The notes beneath the pieces were generated by a model. That model did no database searches, was not told the origin of the DNA, and saw only the letters and a program-made list of their open reading frames with translations. Shown one piece after another: positions 27,622 through 35,155 of a stretch of DNA of 64,000 nucleotides. The stretch is from CALBPI01 sp038529355 (GTDB lineage Bacteria > Pseudomonadota > Gammaproteobacteria > Steroidobacterales > Woeseiaceae): positions 75,472 to 139,471 of the forward strand of contig JBCBDU010000004.1 in the NCBI GenBank assembly GCA_038529355.1. The letters run 5' to 3'. A program made the position numbers and the translations under genes. Position 1 is the stretch's first letter, and each line of letters starts with the position of its first letter.

Positions 27622-27902
27622 AGCACGTTCTCCTACCAGATATTTTCCCTTAATTGGAGTTTCATCTTACCTCGGTTCAAACGTTTTGAGTCGATAATGA
27701 GAACGGCTTACTCGATCCTTAATAGCCGATTTCCGGAACGACCGTTTGACGCGCAACTGCACCACAGATGCACCAGCACACCTCAAGTAACACGCATAAC
27801 TTTATGAAAAATAATATTTTTTAGGATCAATCTAGAACCTGCATCACCAATCGCCGCCAACTGACTGGTTTGCGCTGCGGCCTCGAATCGGTACTAGCTT
27901 AG
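27622..27902. other. AT-rich intergenic region without recognisable genes
   Basis: This stretch lies between the lipoprotein start and the terminator at 27903. It must carry the promoter of the lipoprotein gene on the minus strand. It is clearly richer in A+T than its surroundings, with A/T runs near 27800-27825. I see no coding or RNA signature. Confidence 0.45.
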
Positions 27903-27945
27903 CGAAAACAAAAAGACCGTAAAGCATTGATACCTAAAGGTCTTT
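27903..27945 (-). terminator. Rho-independent terminator downstream of tRNA-like element
   Basis: On the minus strand a stem of AAAGACC (27945-27939) and GGTCTTT (27918-27912), with a 20-base loop, runs straight into a T-rich tail. It lies about 40 bases beyond the 3' end of the tRNA-like element, so it would end transcripts reading through that element. Confidence 0.6.
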
Positions 27946-27984
27946 ATTGGGCCGCCCCAAACCTCGCGGCATCGACAGCGGTGT

Positions 27985-28134
27985 TGGCGGAGAGAGGGAC
28001 TACGCATCCCGCCGCTAGCGCGACGGCATGCGCTCCTCAAGGGAGCCGCTCGCACCCTCGGTGCTGCGCGTTTCCTACGGCGCTGGCGCGCCTTCGGATC
28101 GAACCCGGGAGGGCTCATCCACACCGCTCTCTCC
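27985..28134 (-). ncRNA. tRNA-Ser-like, hairpin-rich element (putative RNA or repeat)
   Basis: Read on the minus strand, this 150-base element starts GGAGAGAG and ends CTCTCTCC-GCCA. It can therefore form an 8-bp acceptor-like stem with an encoded CCA end, and its last 12 bases are identical to those of the adjacent tRNA-Ser. Near its 5' side is GGGTTCGATCC, like a T-arm, but in the wrong place for a tRNA. The interior is very GC-rich and can fold into several short hairpins (for example GCACC/GGTGC and CCGxCGC/GCGGCGG). It cannot be a normal tRNA. It may be a tRNA-derived repeat or a structured RNA processed by tRNA enzymes. Open frames across it are not convincing genes. Confidence 0.5.
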
Positions 28135-28143
28135 TTCGCACAC

Positions 28144-28168
28144 AAAAAAGGCCCCAGCGGGGCCCTTC
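28144..28168 (-). terminator. Rho-independent terminator of tRNA-Ser
   Basis: On the minus strand GGCCCC (28164-28159) pairs with GGGGCC (28155-28150) around a 3-base loop, followed by six T (28149-28144). It begins 12 bases after the CCA end of the tRNA-Ser gene. Confidence 0.85.
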
Positions 28169-28175
28169 TTGTGTG

Positions 28176-28266
28176 TGGCGGAGAGAGAGGGATTCGAACC
28201 CTCGGTACGGTATCACCGCACACTCGCTTTCCAGGCGAGCACCTTAAACCACTCAGCCATCTCTCC
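28176..28266 (-). tRNA. tRNA-Ser (anticodon GGA)
   Basis: The 91-base gene has the acceptor stem GGAGAGA/TCTCTCC, discriminator G and encoded CCA. It has D-arm GGCTGAGTGG, anticodon stem-loop CTCGCCTGGAAAGCGAG with anticodon GGA, the long variable arm typical of class II serine tRNAs (TGTGCGG..CCGTACC), and T-arm GAGGGTTCGAATCCCTC. It decodes UCC and UCU. A terminator follows immediately. Between it and the lipoprotein gene upstream is a perfect CCGGTA/TACCGG repeat at 28281-28300. Confidence 0.97.
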
Positions 28267-28316
28267 AATTGTTAATTCGACCGGTACGCGTCGTTACCGG
28301 CATCGCTCGTTGGGGG

Positions 28317-28580
28317 TCAGTTACCGGCAGCAGTATCCTCATCAAAATACCGCGGCGGCTTTTCCAGGCAACGTCGCCCCACGTCCGGTGGTGTCGACGA
28401 TACCGGAATCTGCAAGCGTTCGTCTTCGGGTAACGGATCGAGGCTGTCCGGCACCGCAATAGGCGCAATCTGGCGCACGTTAACGTAGTCGCTGCGCTCT
28501 TCGCAGGCGGCCGGCGTCATACACCCGCTGGTCATCACCGCGGCCGCGCTTACCACTATCGATACTGTCAGTCTGATCAT
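28317..28580 (-). CDS. Small lipoprotein downstream of dapA, possible minimal BamC
   Basis: The 87-residue protein has a lipoprotein signal (SAAAVMTSGC, lipidated Cys20). Its start ATG overlaps the dapA stop (TAATG), so it is translationally coupled. In E. coli the gene in this place is bamC (nlpB). The mature 67 residues (YVNVRQIAPIAVPDSLDPL, then LQIPVSSTP and RRCLEKPPRY) recall only the unstructured N-terminal segment of BamC that lies along BamD. The two helix-grip domains are absent. I infer a reduced BamC-like protein from position and this weak likeness; an unrelated small lipoprotein is possible. Confidence 0.65.
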   Translation of the reverse strand: MIRLTVSIVVSAAAVMTSGCMTPAACEERSDYVNVRQIAPIAVPDSLDPLPEDERLQIPVSSTPPDVGRRCLEKPPRYFDEDTAAGN

Positions 28581-29455
28581 TACAATAAATCCGCGTTTTT
28601 CAACGCTGTTATAAGTTGAGTATGGTGCGTCGCATCCAGAACTGCCAGTGGCGAGCGTATCGAGCCGTCACCGTAGCCGAGCTGTTGCAACGCCCATTTC
28701 ACCGGTATGGGGTTCGACTCCACAAACATCGCCTCGTTCAATGCCGCTAGACGGGCATCGATCAACCGCGCCGATTTGCGATCGCCAGCGGCACACATCT
28801 GGCACAGCTGCACCATCAGCGCAGGGGCCACATTGGCCGTTACCGACACAACGCCATGGCCACCACGCAGCATGAACTCGCAGCCGGTAAAATCATCGCC
28901 ACTGAAATACAGAAAACCTTCCGGACACACCGATTGCAGCTCGGCCAATCGGTCAAGGTCGCCGGTAGCATCCTTGATTGCCACGACGTTCGGATGCTCG
29001 GCCAGCACCGCAACGCTATCGGCTGCAAGGTCTGCCACCGTCCGACCGGGCACGTTATACAGCATCACCGGCTTGCTGACGACGTCAGCAACTGCATGGA
29101 AATGCGTGATCATGCCGCGTTGCGGTGGCTTGTTGTAATACGGCGCCACCAGCAGGAAACCGTCGACGCCGGCAACATCGGTGGCTTTGGACAGCGCAAC
29201 CGTTTGCGCAGTGGAGTTTGAACCGGTGCCAGCGATCAGGTGCATGCGCCCATCGATCATCTCAACACTGCGATGGATCAGCTCGGCGTGCTCGGTGGCC
29301 GTCAACGTCGCCGACTCGCCGGTGGTGCCACCTACTACGATACCGCTCGTGCCGGCCGCCGCATGTAGCTCGATGAGCCGCTTCAGCGCTGCGTAATCGA
29401 TGCCGCCGCCGTCCACAAACGGTGTGATGATGGCAACGATACTGCCGCTAAACAT
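28580..29455 (-). CDS. dapA: 4-hydroxy-tetrahydrodipicolinate synthase
   Basis: DapA condenses pyruvate with aspartate semialdehyde in the lysine and diaminopimelate pathway. The 291-residue protein shows GTTGESATLT, the tyrosine of LYNVPGRT, and the Schiff-base lysine in VVAIKDATGDL. ATG 29455 (MFSGSIVAIITPF) is preceded by GGAG with a 6-base spacer, so longer in-frame starts were rejected. It is divergent from gcvR across 116 bases, exactly as in E. coli. dapB lies elsewhere in the window (46181-46942). Confidence 0.96.
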   Translation of the reverse strand: MFSGSIVAIITPFVDGGGIDYAALKRLIELHAAAGTSGIVVGGTTGESATLTATEHAELIHRSVEMIDGRMHLIAGTGSNSTAQTVALSKATDVAGVDGFLLVAPYYNKPPQRGMITHFHAVADVVSKPVMLYNVPGRTVADLAADSVAVLAEHPNVVAIKDATGDLDRLAELQSVCPEGFLYFSGDDFTGCEFMLRGGHGVVSVTANVAPALMVQLCQMCAAGDRKSARLIDARLAALNEAMFVESNPIPVKWALQQLGYGDGSIRSPLAVLDATHHTQLITALKNADLL

Positions 29456-29571
29456 GCCTGACTCCAGATTCAAAGCCCGCAGAGTGTAATCGCTGCCAAC
29501 GCTTCGCGGCAAGCGTCAAACTGCGTACAATGGACCCGTCTGGCACAGTCGACTTGCGAGCGTTAGCGCTT

Positions 29572-30102
29572 ATGTCACAACTCATTGTCATCTCCGCCGT
29601 TGGCGCCGATCGCACCGGCGTTGTGCACGACCTGTCGCAGGTGGTGCTCAAGCACGAAGGCAATATCCTGGAAAGCCGGATGGCAACGCTGGGCAGCGAG
29701 TTCGCGATGCTGCTACTGGTGTCCGGCCATTGGCATACCATCGGCAGATTGGAAAAGGCGCTGGATGCATTCGCCGACGACAGCGGCCTGACCGTCAACG
29801 TGCGGCAGACCAGCGAACGCAAGGACGCACAGCCGCGCGTACCATACGCCGTCGACCTGGTCTGCCTCGATCAGGAAGGCATCGTGTTCAACCTATCAGG
29901 TTTTTTCAGCGCCAGACACGTCGAGATCGGCGAGCTTAATACGCGCAGCTATCCGGCAGCACACACTGGCGCACCGATGTTCAGCGTTCAAGCCACCGTG
30001 CACATGCCTGCCACGTTGCCGATCGCACAATTGCGCGACGAATTCATGCAATTCTGCGACCATATGAACATCGACGGCATTCTCGAACCGATCAAGATAT
30101 AA
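29572..30102 (+). CDS. gcvR: Glycine cleavage system regulator GcvR (tandem ACT domains)
   Basis: The 176-residue protein consists of two ACT domains (about 1-80 and 92-170), beginning SQLIVISAVGADRTGVVHDL, the form seen in GcvR. In E. coli GcvR binds GcvA and blocks activation of the glycine cleavage operon when glycine is low. The synteny dapA-gcvR-bcp-bepA matches E. coli. ATG 29572 is chosen because the ACT domain starts at once; an upstream in-frame ATG adds unrelated residues. No gcvA was seen nearby. Confidence 0.88.
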   Translation: MSQLIVISAVGADRTGVVHDLSQVVLKHEGNILESRMATLGSEFAMLLLVSGHWHTIGRLEKALDAFADDSGLTVNVRQTSERKDAQPRVPYAVDLVCLDQEGIVFNLSGFFSARHVEIGELNTRSYPAAHTGAPMFSVQATVHMPATLPIAQLRDEFMQFCDHMNIDGILEPIKI

Positions 30103-30113
30103 GGACAACACCG

Positions 30114-30590
30114 ATGAGCGCACCGGCACTGAACCGCGTAGTCAAAGATTTCAAGGCAGCTGCAACCGGCGACCAGCAGGTCCAACTCAAGGCGCTGCGC
30201 GGCAAGCAAGTTGTGCTGTATTTCTACCCGAAAGACGCAACGCCCGGCTGCACGAATGAGAGTATCGACTTCACTGAGCTGCATCCGAAATTCAAGCGCA
30301 CGAACACCATCGTGTTTGGGATTTCAAGAGATACGCTGGCCTCGCACGAAAAATTCAAAGCCAAACATGCCATGCCGTTCGAACTCATCAGCGACAGCGA
30401 TGAGTCATTGTGCCGCTATTTTGATGTCATCAAAGAAAAGAACATGTACGGCAAGAAAGTAATGGGCATCGAGCGCAGCACTTTTTTGATTGACGCAAAC
30501 GGCAAGCTGCGTGAGGAATGGCGCAAGGTTCGCGTCGCCGGACATGCGCAGGCTGTGCTGGACGCAGCGAAAGCATTGAACAAGGGCTAG
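30114..30590 (+). CDS. bcp: Thioredoxin-dependent peroxiredoxin Bcp
   Basis: Bcp reduces hydroperoxides in the cytosol. The 158-residue protein has the peroxidatic cysteine Cys46 in YPKDATPGCTNESIDF. The second cysteine five residues later, found in E. coli Bcp, is missing here (position 51 is Ile). The only other cysteine is Cys100 in ESLCRYFDV. The protein may therefore work as a 1-Cys enzyme or use Cys100. The C-terminal RSTFLIDANGKL block is typical. It follows gcvR by 11 bases and is likely in the same transcript. Confidence 0.93.
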   Translation: MSAPALNRVVKDFKAAATGDQQVQLKALRGKQVVLYFYPKDATPGCTNESIDFTELHPKFKRTNTIVFGISRDTLASHEKFKAKHAMPFELISDSDESLCRYFDVIKEKNMYGKKVMGIERSTFLIDANGKLREEWRKVRVAGHAQAVLDAAKALNKG

Positions 30591-30630
30591 GGCTAAGGAA
30601 CGTAGTGTCGCAACAGGTGTCTGAGACCCC

Positions 30631-32151
30631 ATGAAATCAGTCTGTAATCCGTTTAGCACGGTGCTGGCGTGGCTCGTAATGACGCTCATCGCATTGCAGC
30701 CAACCTGCGTCTGGGCCCAGTCTTTCGATCTGCCGGACATCGGCAGTCCGGCCGATGCGTTGTTGCCGAAAACCGAAGAGGCGCGCATTGGCCGCCAGCT
30801 GATGCGCATGTTCCACGCGCAGGGGCGGGTGGTTCAAGACCCGGAACTCACCGAATACATCAACGACATTGGCCACGAGCTGGTCGGCAATGCTAACAAC
30901 GGCGACTACCAATTCGAGTTTTTCGTCGTCAACGACCCGAGCATCAATGCGTTCGCGCTACCCGGTGGCTTTATCGGTGTACATACGGGTCTGATCCAAC
31001 TCACGCGTAGTGAAGACGAGCTGGCCAGCGTGTTGGCGCACGAAATCGCCCACGTAACCCAGCGCCATATTGCGCGCACGATCCATGACAACGCGCGCGC
31101 GAGCATCTTGACGATCGCTGCGCTGCTCGGCGCAATTGCCGTCGGTGCGGCGACTGGCGCCGGTGGTGAGGTCATTGAAGGCGCCCTGGCAACGTCACAG
31201 GCGGTCACGGTGCAGCAACAGATCAACTTCACGCGCGGCTACGAATACGAGGCCGACCGAATCGGCATTGCAACGCTCGGTGCATCCGGCTTTGACGCCA
31301 GCGCCATGGCGACATTCTTTGAACGTATGGGACGGCGCACCAACAATTCGCTGAGCCCCGGCCCGCAATTTGAATATTTGCGCACGCATCCGGTATCCAG
31401 TTCTCGCACGGCTGAAGCCAAAGCGCGCGCGAGCCGCTTCGAGCTGTCGGTACGCGAGCCCAGCCTCAACTATTTCTTGATGAAGGCGCGCACACAGGCG
31501 CTTTACAGCAACACGCCTGAGGCGGCGTTGGCGTTTTTCTCTGACACCGATAACGAACTTATCGACGAGCGCGCGCGGCTGTACGGTCAGGCTTTAGCAG
31601 CCATGCGCGACAACAAACCGCGCATGGCCGTCAGCATCTTTGAGCGCCTGATCGAGGGGCAACACAAAGTGATTGCTTACCACACCGGTCTAGCATTGGC
31701 ACAGACGGCGGCAGACGCCGAGAACGATGCGCTGGACACATTTGAGCGTGCCCAGAAACTGTTCCCGCGCAACGTGCCGCTGACCATACGCCACGCCGAA
31801 GTGCTGCTGGAGACCAATCAGGCAGAGAAGGCTCACGAATTGTTGCTGGATCTTTTGAACAACGTGCCACCAACGCCGGAGCAGGTACGACTGATCGCGC
31901 GCGCTGCGATCGACGCCGAAAAAATGGGCGAGGCACACTACTACATGGCCGAGTACAACATTATGATCGGGAATCTGGTCCAGGCGGTTGTCCTGCTACG
32001 CCGCGGCGCGAGCCTGCCCGAGACAACCAGCATTCAGCGCGCACGGTTTCTGGCGCGCGCCGATTTTGTTGGCGAATACCTGACCGAAGAGCAAAAACTC
32101 GAGGTGCGCCGCGACAGACGACAGGGCGTGGCGTCGTCGCAGCGGCGCTAG
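30631..32151 (+). CDS. bepA: Periplasmic M48 metalloprotease/chaperone BepA
   Basis: BepA (YfgC) helps fold LptD and degrades stalled outer-membrane proteins. The 506-residue protein has a signal peptide (cleavage likely after VWAQ, near residue 30), an M48 zinc-protease domain with HEIAHVTQRH and the third ligand Glu in YEYEADRIG, and a C-terminal TPR region (about 310-490). Length and the position after bcp fit BepA as in E. coli. ATG 30631 gives the signal peptide directly. Confidence 0.94.
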   Translation: MKSVCNPFSTVLAWLVMTLIALQPTCVWAQSFDLPDIGSPADALLPKTEEARIGRQLMRMFHAQGRVVQDPELTEYINDIGHELVGNANNGDYQFEFFVVNDPSINAFALPGGFIGVHTGLIQLTRSEDELASVLAHEIAHVTQRHIARTIHDNARASILTIAALLGAIAVGAATGAGGEVIEGALATSQAVTVQQQINFTRGYEYEADRIGIATLGASGFDASAMATFFERMGRRTNNSLSPGPQFEYLRTHPVSSSRTAEAKARASRFELSVREPSLNYFLMKARTQALYSNTPEAALAFFSDTDNELIDERARLYGQALAAMRDNKPRMAVSIFERLIEGQHKVIAYHTGLALAQTAADAENDALDTFERAQKLFPRNVPLTIRHAEVLLETNQAEKAHELLLDLLNNVPPTPEQVRLIARAAIDAEKMGEAHYYMAEYNIMIGNLVQAVVLLRRGASLPETTSIQRARFLARADFVGEYLTEEQKLEVRRDRRQGVASSQRR

Positions 32152-32162
32152 GACAGACCACG

Positions 32163-32921
32163 ATGCGAATTCAGCGACTGTGCGCAACCGGCGCCATCAT
32201 CCTGACCGCCGCGCTTAGCGGCTGTGCGAGCAACCAAACCGTACCAGCGAATGACTCCTGGGAGGGCGTGAACCGGGCGATTTACGGCTTCAATAACGTC
32301 GCTGATACCATCATTGTCAAACCGTTGGCCAAGGGCTATCGTTTCGTGACCCCGGATCCAGTTGAGCAAGGCGTCAGCAACGTCTTCTCAAACCTCGCCT
32401 ACCCGACTGTCGCGGTCAACAATTTGCTGCAAGGCAAACCGGGCGATGCGGCTAGGGACGCGGCACGGTTCGTGCTCAATTCCACGCTCGGCATAGCAGG
32501 CATTTTCGATGTCGCTAAACGCGCGGGCCTGGAAAAGAACAACGAAGACTTCGGACAAACCCTGGCGGTTTGGGGAGTCCCGAGCGGCCCGTATGTCATG
32601 CTGCCATTCTTAGGTCCGTCGACGCTTCGCGATGCCGTCTCACTGCCGCTTGACCAGGCGCTGCATGTGCGCAACTACATTGACGAAAGCGGCACGCGCG
32701 ACAAGCTGCTGGTGTTGCAGATCATCTCACTGCGAGCACGGTTATTAGCATTCGATGAGCAGATTCAAGCGTCAAACGATCCGTATATCTTCATCCGCGA
32801 AGCCTATTTGCAGAATCGCAACTTCTCGATCTACGATGGCGCCCCACCAGAGACCGTCGACGAATTCGACATTGATGATGATTTTGATGCCGATCTCGAA
32901 GACTTCGAGTCGGAGCTGTAA
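32163..32921 (+). CDS. mlaA: Outer-membrane lipid asymmetry lipoprotein MlaA
   Basis: MlaA (VacJ) removes mislocalised phospholipids from the outer leaflet of the outer membrane and passes them to MlaC. The 252-residue protein has a lipoprotein signal (LTAALSGC, Cys21). Family blocks are DSWEGVNRAIYGFNNVAD, FVLNSTLGIAGIFDVA, EDFGQTLAVWGVPSGPY and MLPFLGPSTLRD. The tail is strongly acidic (DIDDDFDADLEDFESEL). It starts 11 bases after bepA and converges on mlaB, the end of the mlaFEDCB operon. Confidence 0.96.
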   Translation: MRIQRLCATGAIILTAALSGCASNQTVPANDSWEGVNRAIYGFNNVADTIIVKPLAKGYRFVTPDPVEQGVSNVFSNLAYPTVAVNNLLQGKPGDAARDAARFVLNSTLGIAGIFDVAKRAGLEKNNEDFGQTLAVWGVPSGPYVMLPFLGPSTLRDAVSLPLDQALHVRNYIDESGTRDKLLVLQIISLRARLLAFDEQIQASNDPYIFIREAYLQNRNFSIYDGAPPETVDEFDIDDDFDADLEDFESEL

Positions 32922-32930
32922 TCGACCGAT

Positions 32931-33251
32931 CTAAAGAAAACCGCGCCAGCGTTCACCCGCTTCGAGCAGGTCCTCGACCTCACTGATCGAGGCAATGTTG
33001 ATCAGGCGTTGCGGGATTTGTTTGTAGCGAATTTCGCGCACGCTGTGATTGGCCCAAGTCACCCATTCGATTAACAGCGACAAGCCCGCGCTGTCCGACT
33101 GCTGCACAGCAGACAGATCGATGATGATGCGGCTGTGCGGCTCGAAACGTTTTTGGCCGCTATCCAATAACGGTCCAACGGTGCGAAACGTCAGATCGCC
33201 TTCGACGCGAAAATTACCGTCACCGTCATCATGCAGCGTAACGGTGTCCAC
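32931..33251 (-). CDS. mlaB: STAS-domain subunit MlaB
   Basis: MlaB is the small STAS protein that binds MlaF and stabilises the MlaFEDB transporter. The 106-residue product shows a STAS fold pattern with RIIIDLSAVQQSDSAGLSLL (about 54-73), including the Asp-Ser-Ala-Gly loop that is the conserved STAS site. Its start overlaps the mlaC stop by one base. It is the last gene of the Mla operon. Confidence 0.92.
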   Translation of the reverse strand: MDTVTLHDDGDGNFRVEGDLTFRTVGPLLDSGQKRFEPHSRIIIDLSAVQQSDSAGLSLLIEWVTWANHSVREIRYKQIPQRLINIASISEVEDLLEAGERWRGFL

Positions 33252-33883
33252 TAACCGATGCCCGCCTCTTTCTCTAGCCGCGCGATTACAGCATCAAGGC
33301 TGGTCTTCTTGATCTCACTGTCGATTTCCGCGCGGAAATTGCGAATGTAGGAGATACCTTCGATATTGACATCGTAGACTTTCCAGCCTGCGTCTCCGCG
33401 CTTCACCAAGCCGTAGTTGACCGGCACTTGCTCGTTATTGTCCAGCGTCACCACAGTGCGCACTGTGGCGCGTGACGCCGAGCTTTGCTTGCCGCGCATG
33501 GGCAGAATCTCAACGCGCTCTTCCTGAAACTCGAGAATGCCGGCAGCGTAGCGACTGAGCATCGCGTTATAGAATCCATCGATAAAACGCTTTTTCTGCT
33601 CAGTGCTGGCCTTTTTCCAGTGTGTTGCCAACACGAGACGGCCGGCGTAGTTGCGATCAAAACGTGGCGCGAGCAGCCCGTCGACAAACGTCTTCAGCGC
33701 CGCCTCGTCGGATTCAAAGGCATCGCGATTGTCCGCCAGGCCCGCCTTGATATCGTCAACCGCACCGTTGATCAATGCCAACGGGGTGTCTTCCTGCGCA
33801 GCCGCGTTGCCGGCCAGCGCAAACAGTGCCACCACAGCCGACACCAATGACCAGTGCCTGCCAAAATTCTTGAAACGTTGCAT
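33251..33883 (-). CDS. mlaC: Periplasmic phospholipid-binding protein MlaC
   Basis: MlaC shuttles phospholipids through the periplasm between MlaA and MlaD. The 210-residue protein has a signal peptide (cleavage after AGNAAA, near residue 27). The Tol-tol/MlaC family pattern is visible as VLATHWKKASTEQKKRFIDG, VNYGLVKRGDAGWKVYDVNI and GISYIRNFRAEI. ATG 33883 is preceded by GGGAG, so the longer in-frame start at 33925 was rejected. Confidence 0.95.
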   Translation of the reverse strand: MQRFKNFGRHWSLVSAVVALFALAGNAAAQEDTPLALINGAVDDIKAGLADNRDAFESDEAALKTFVDGLLAPRFDRNYAGRLVLATHWKKASTEQKKRFIDGFYNAMLSRYAAGILEFQEERVEILPMRGKQSSASRATVRTVVTLDNNEQVPVNYGLVKRGDAGWKVYDVNIEGISYIRNFRAEIDSEIKKTSLDAVIARLEKEAGIG

Positions 33884-33924
33884 TGTATCTTTCTCCCAAT
33901 TGAAGCCGCTCAAAGGCCGCTGCA

Positions 33925-34380
33925 TTACTCGCCGGAGTTGACCAGGAATTTGCCGATCAGGTTCTCAAGCACAACAGCAGACTGCGTGAACAGCAGTTCG
34001 CTGCCATTTTCGAGATATAGGTCCGAACCACCCGCTTGCAAGCCGACATACTGCGAACCGAGCAGCCCCGCTGTCAGAATGCTGGCATCAGTGTCATCGG
34101 GCAGCTCCGTGTAACGCGCATCGATGTTCATCGTGACCACGGCCGTATAGTCTTCCGGGTCAAACTCGATCGAGTGAACCTGACCGATCTTGACGCCGGC
34201 CATGCTGACAGGCGAACGCGCCTTCAGACCGCCGATGTTCTCGAAACGCGCAGTGACCTGGAAATAACCTTGGTCGAATGACTGCAGGTTGGTCGTTTGC
34301 GTGGTCAGAAAAAACAATGCTGCAAAGCCCAGCGCGACAAAAGCCCCGGTGCCGATTTCAACTGCCTTGGTTTGTTGCAT
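33925..34380 (-). CDS. mlaD: MCE-domain substrate-binding subunit MlaD
   Basis: MlaD forms the hexameric MCE ring on the periplasmic face of the Mla transporter. The 151-residue protein has an N-terminal membrane anchor (IGTGAFVALGFAALFFLTT) and one MCE domain (about 36-115) with FENIGGLKARSPVSMAGVKI. Start set at MQQTKAVEIG (34380). It is 7 bases from mlaE and 41 from mlaC. Confidence 0.95.
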   Translation of the reverse strand: MQQTKAVEIGTGAFVALGFAALFFLTTQTTNLQSFDQGYFQVTARFENIGGLKARSPVSMAGVKIGQVHSIEFDPEDYTAVVTMNIDARYTELPDDTDASILTAGLLGSQYVGLQAGGSDLYLENGSELLFTQSAVVLENLIGKFLVNSGE

Positions 34381-34387
34381 GGTCTGG

Positions 34388-35155
34388 TTACCCCTGACTG
34401 ATGGCAATCGCCGTAATAATAAAATCGAAAATGAGGATGACCACAGCAGTGATCACCACCGTGCGCGTCGTGGCGCGCCCGACACCCTCGGCCGTAGGCA
34501 CGGCATTGTAGCCCTCCCAAACGGCAATGAGACTTCCCGCAATGCCGAACACAACGCTCTTAATGATGCCTTCATAGACATCGGCCTTGCCGACCCCCTG
34601 CTGGAGCTCGGACCAGAACGCACCACTGTCGAGCCCCATCAATGGCACACCGACGACGTAGGAACCCAACATGCCGACGCAGGTGAAAATCGCGACCAGC
34701 AACGGCATCGAAATCACGCCGCCCAGAAAACGCGGCACCGCAACCCGTACAACCGGATCGATCGCCATCATCTCCATTGCGGAGAGCTGGTCGGTGGCAC
34801 GCATCAGACCAATCTCGGAGGCCAACGCTGTGCCCGCGCGACCGGCGAACAACAATGCGGTAATAACCGGACCCAGCTCTTTCATCAACGACAGCGCCGA
34901 GAACGGACCGACCTGATCTTCCGCACCAAATCGCGCCAGATTACTGTAGGCCTGCAAACCGATGACGGCACCAACAAAGAAACCGCACACCATGATCAGC
35001 ACCAGTGACAGGGCACCGGCATTGAACACCTGACGCGACACCAGACGCGGGCGTGCCAGCACGCGCGGCGACTCGACCAACAACCGCAAGAAAAACAGTT
35101 GCAATGCACCAAAGGTACGCAAAAAGCCCGACAATGCCTCAAACAACTCGCGCAT
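34388..35155 (-). CDS. mlaE: Permease subunit MlaE
   Basis: MlaE is the membrane core of the Mla phospholipid ABC transporter. The 255-residue protein has about five hydrophobic segments and the MlaE/YrbE signature around ELGPVITALLFAGRAGTALA, SEIGLMRATDQLSAMEMMA and DPVVRVAVPRFLGG. Its start overlaps the mlaF stop by one base. Confidence 0.96.
   Translation of the reverse strand: MRELFEALSGFLRTFGALQLFFLRLLVESPRVLARPRLVSRQVFNAGALSLVLIMVCGFFVGAVIGLQAYSNLARFGAEDQVGPFSALSLMKELGPVITALLFAGRAGTALASEIGLMRATDQLSAMEMMAIDPVVRVAVPRFLGGVISMPLLVAIFTCVGMLGSYVVGVPLMGLDSGAFWSELQQGVGKADVYEGIIKSVVFGIAGSLIAVWEGYNAVPTAEGVGRATTRTVVITAVVILIFDFIITAIAISQG

Noticed and set aside
27985..28266. Genomic island inserted at tRNA-Ser
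   Set aside because: The repeated tRNA end is only about 12 bases, no integrase is nearby, and flanking genes are conserved housekeeping genes.
27894..28462. Open frames on both strands across the tRNA-Ser and the tRNA-like element
   Set aside because: They translate structural RNA and hairpin-rich DNA, giving Arg-rich text without domains; tRNA genes commonly create such false genes.
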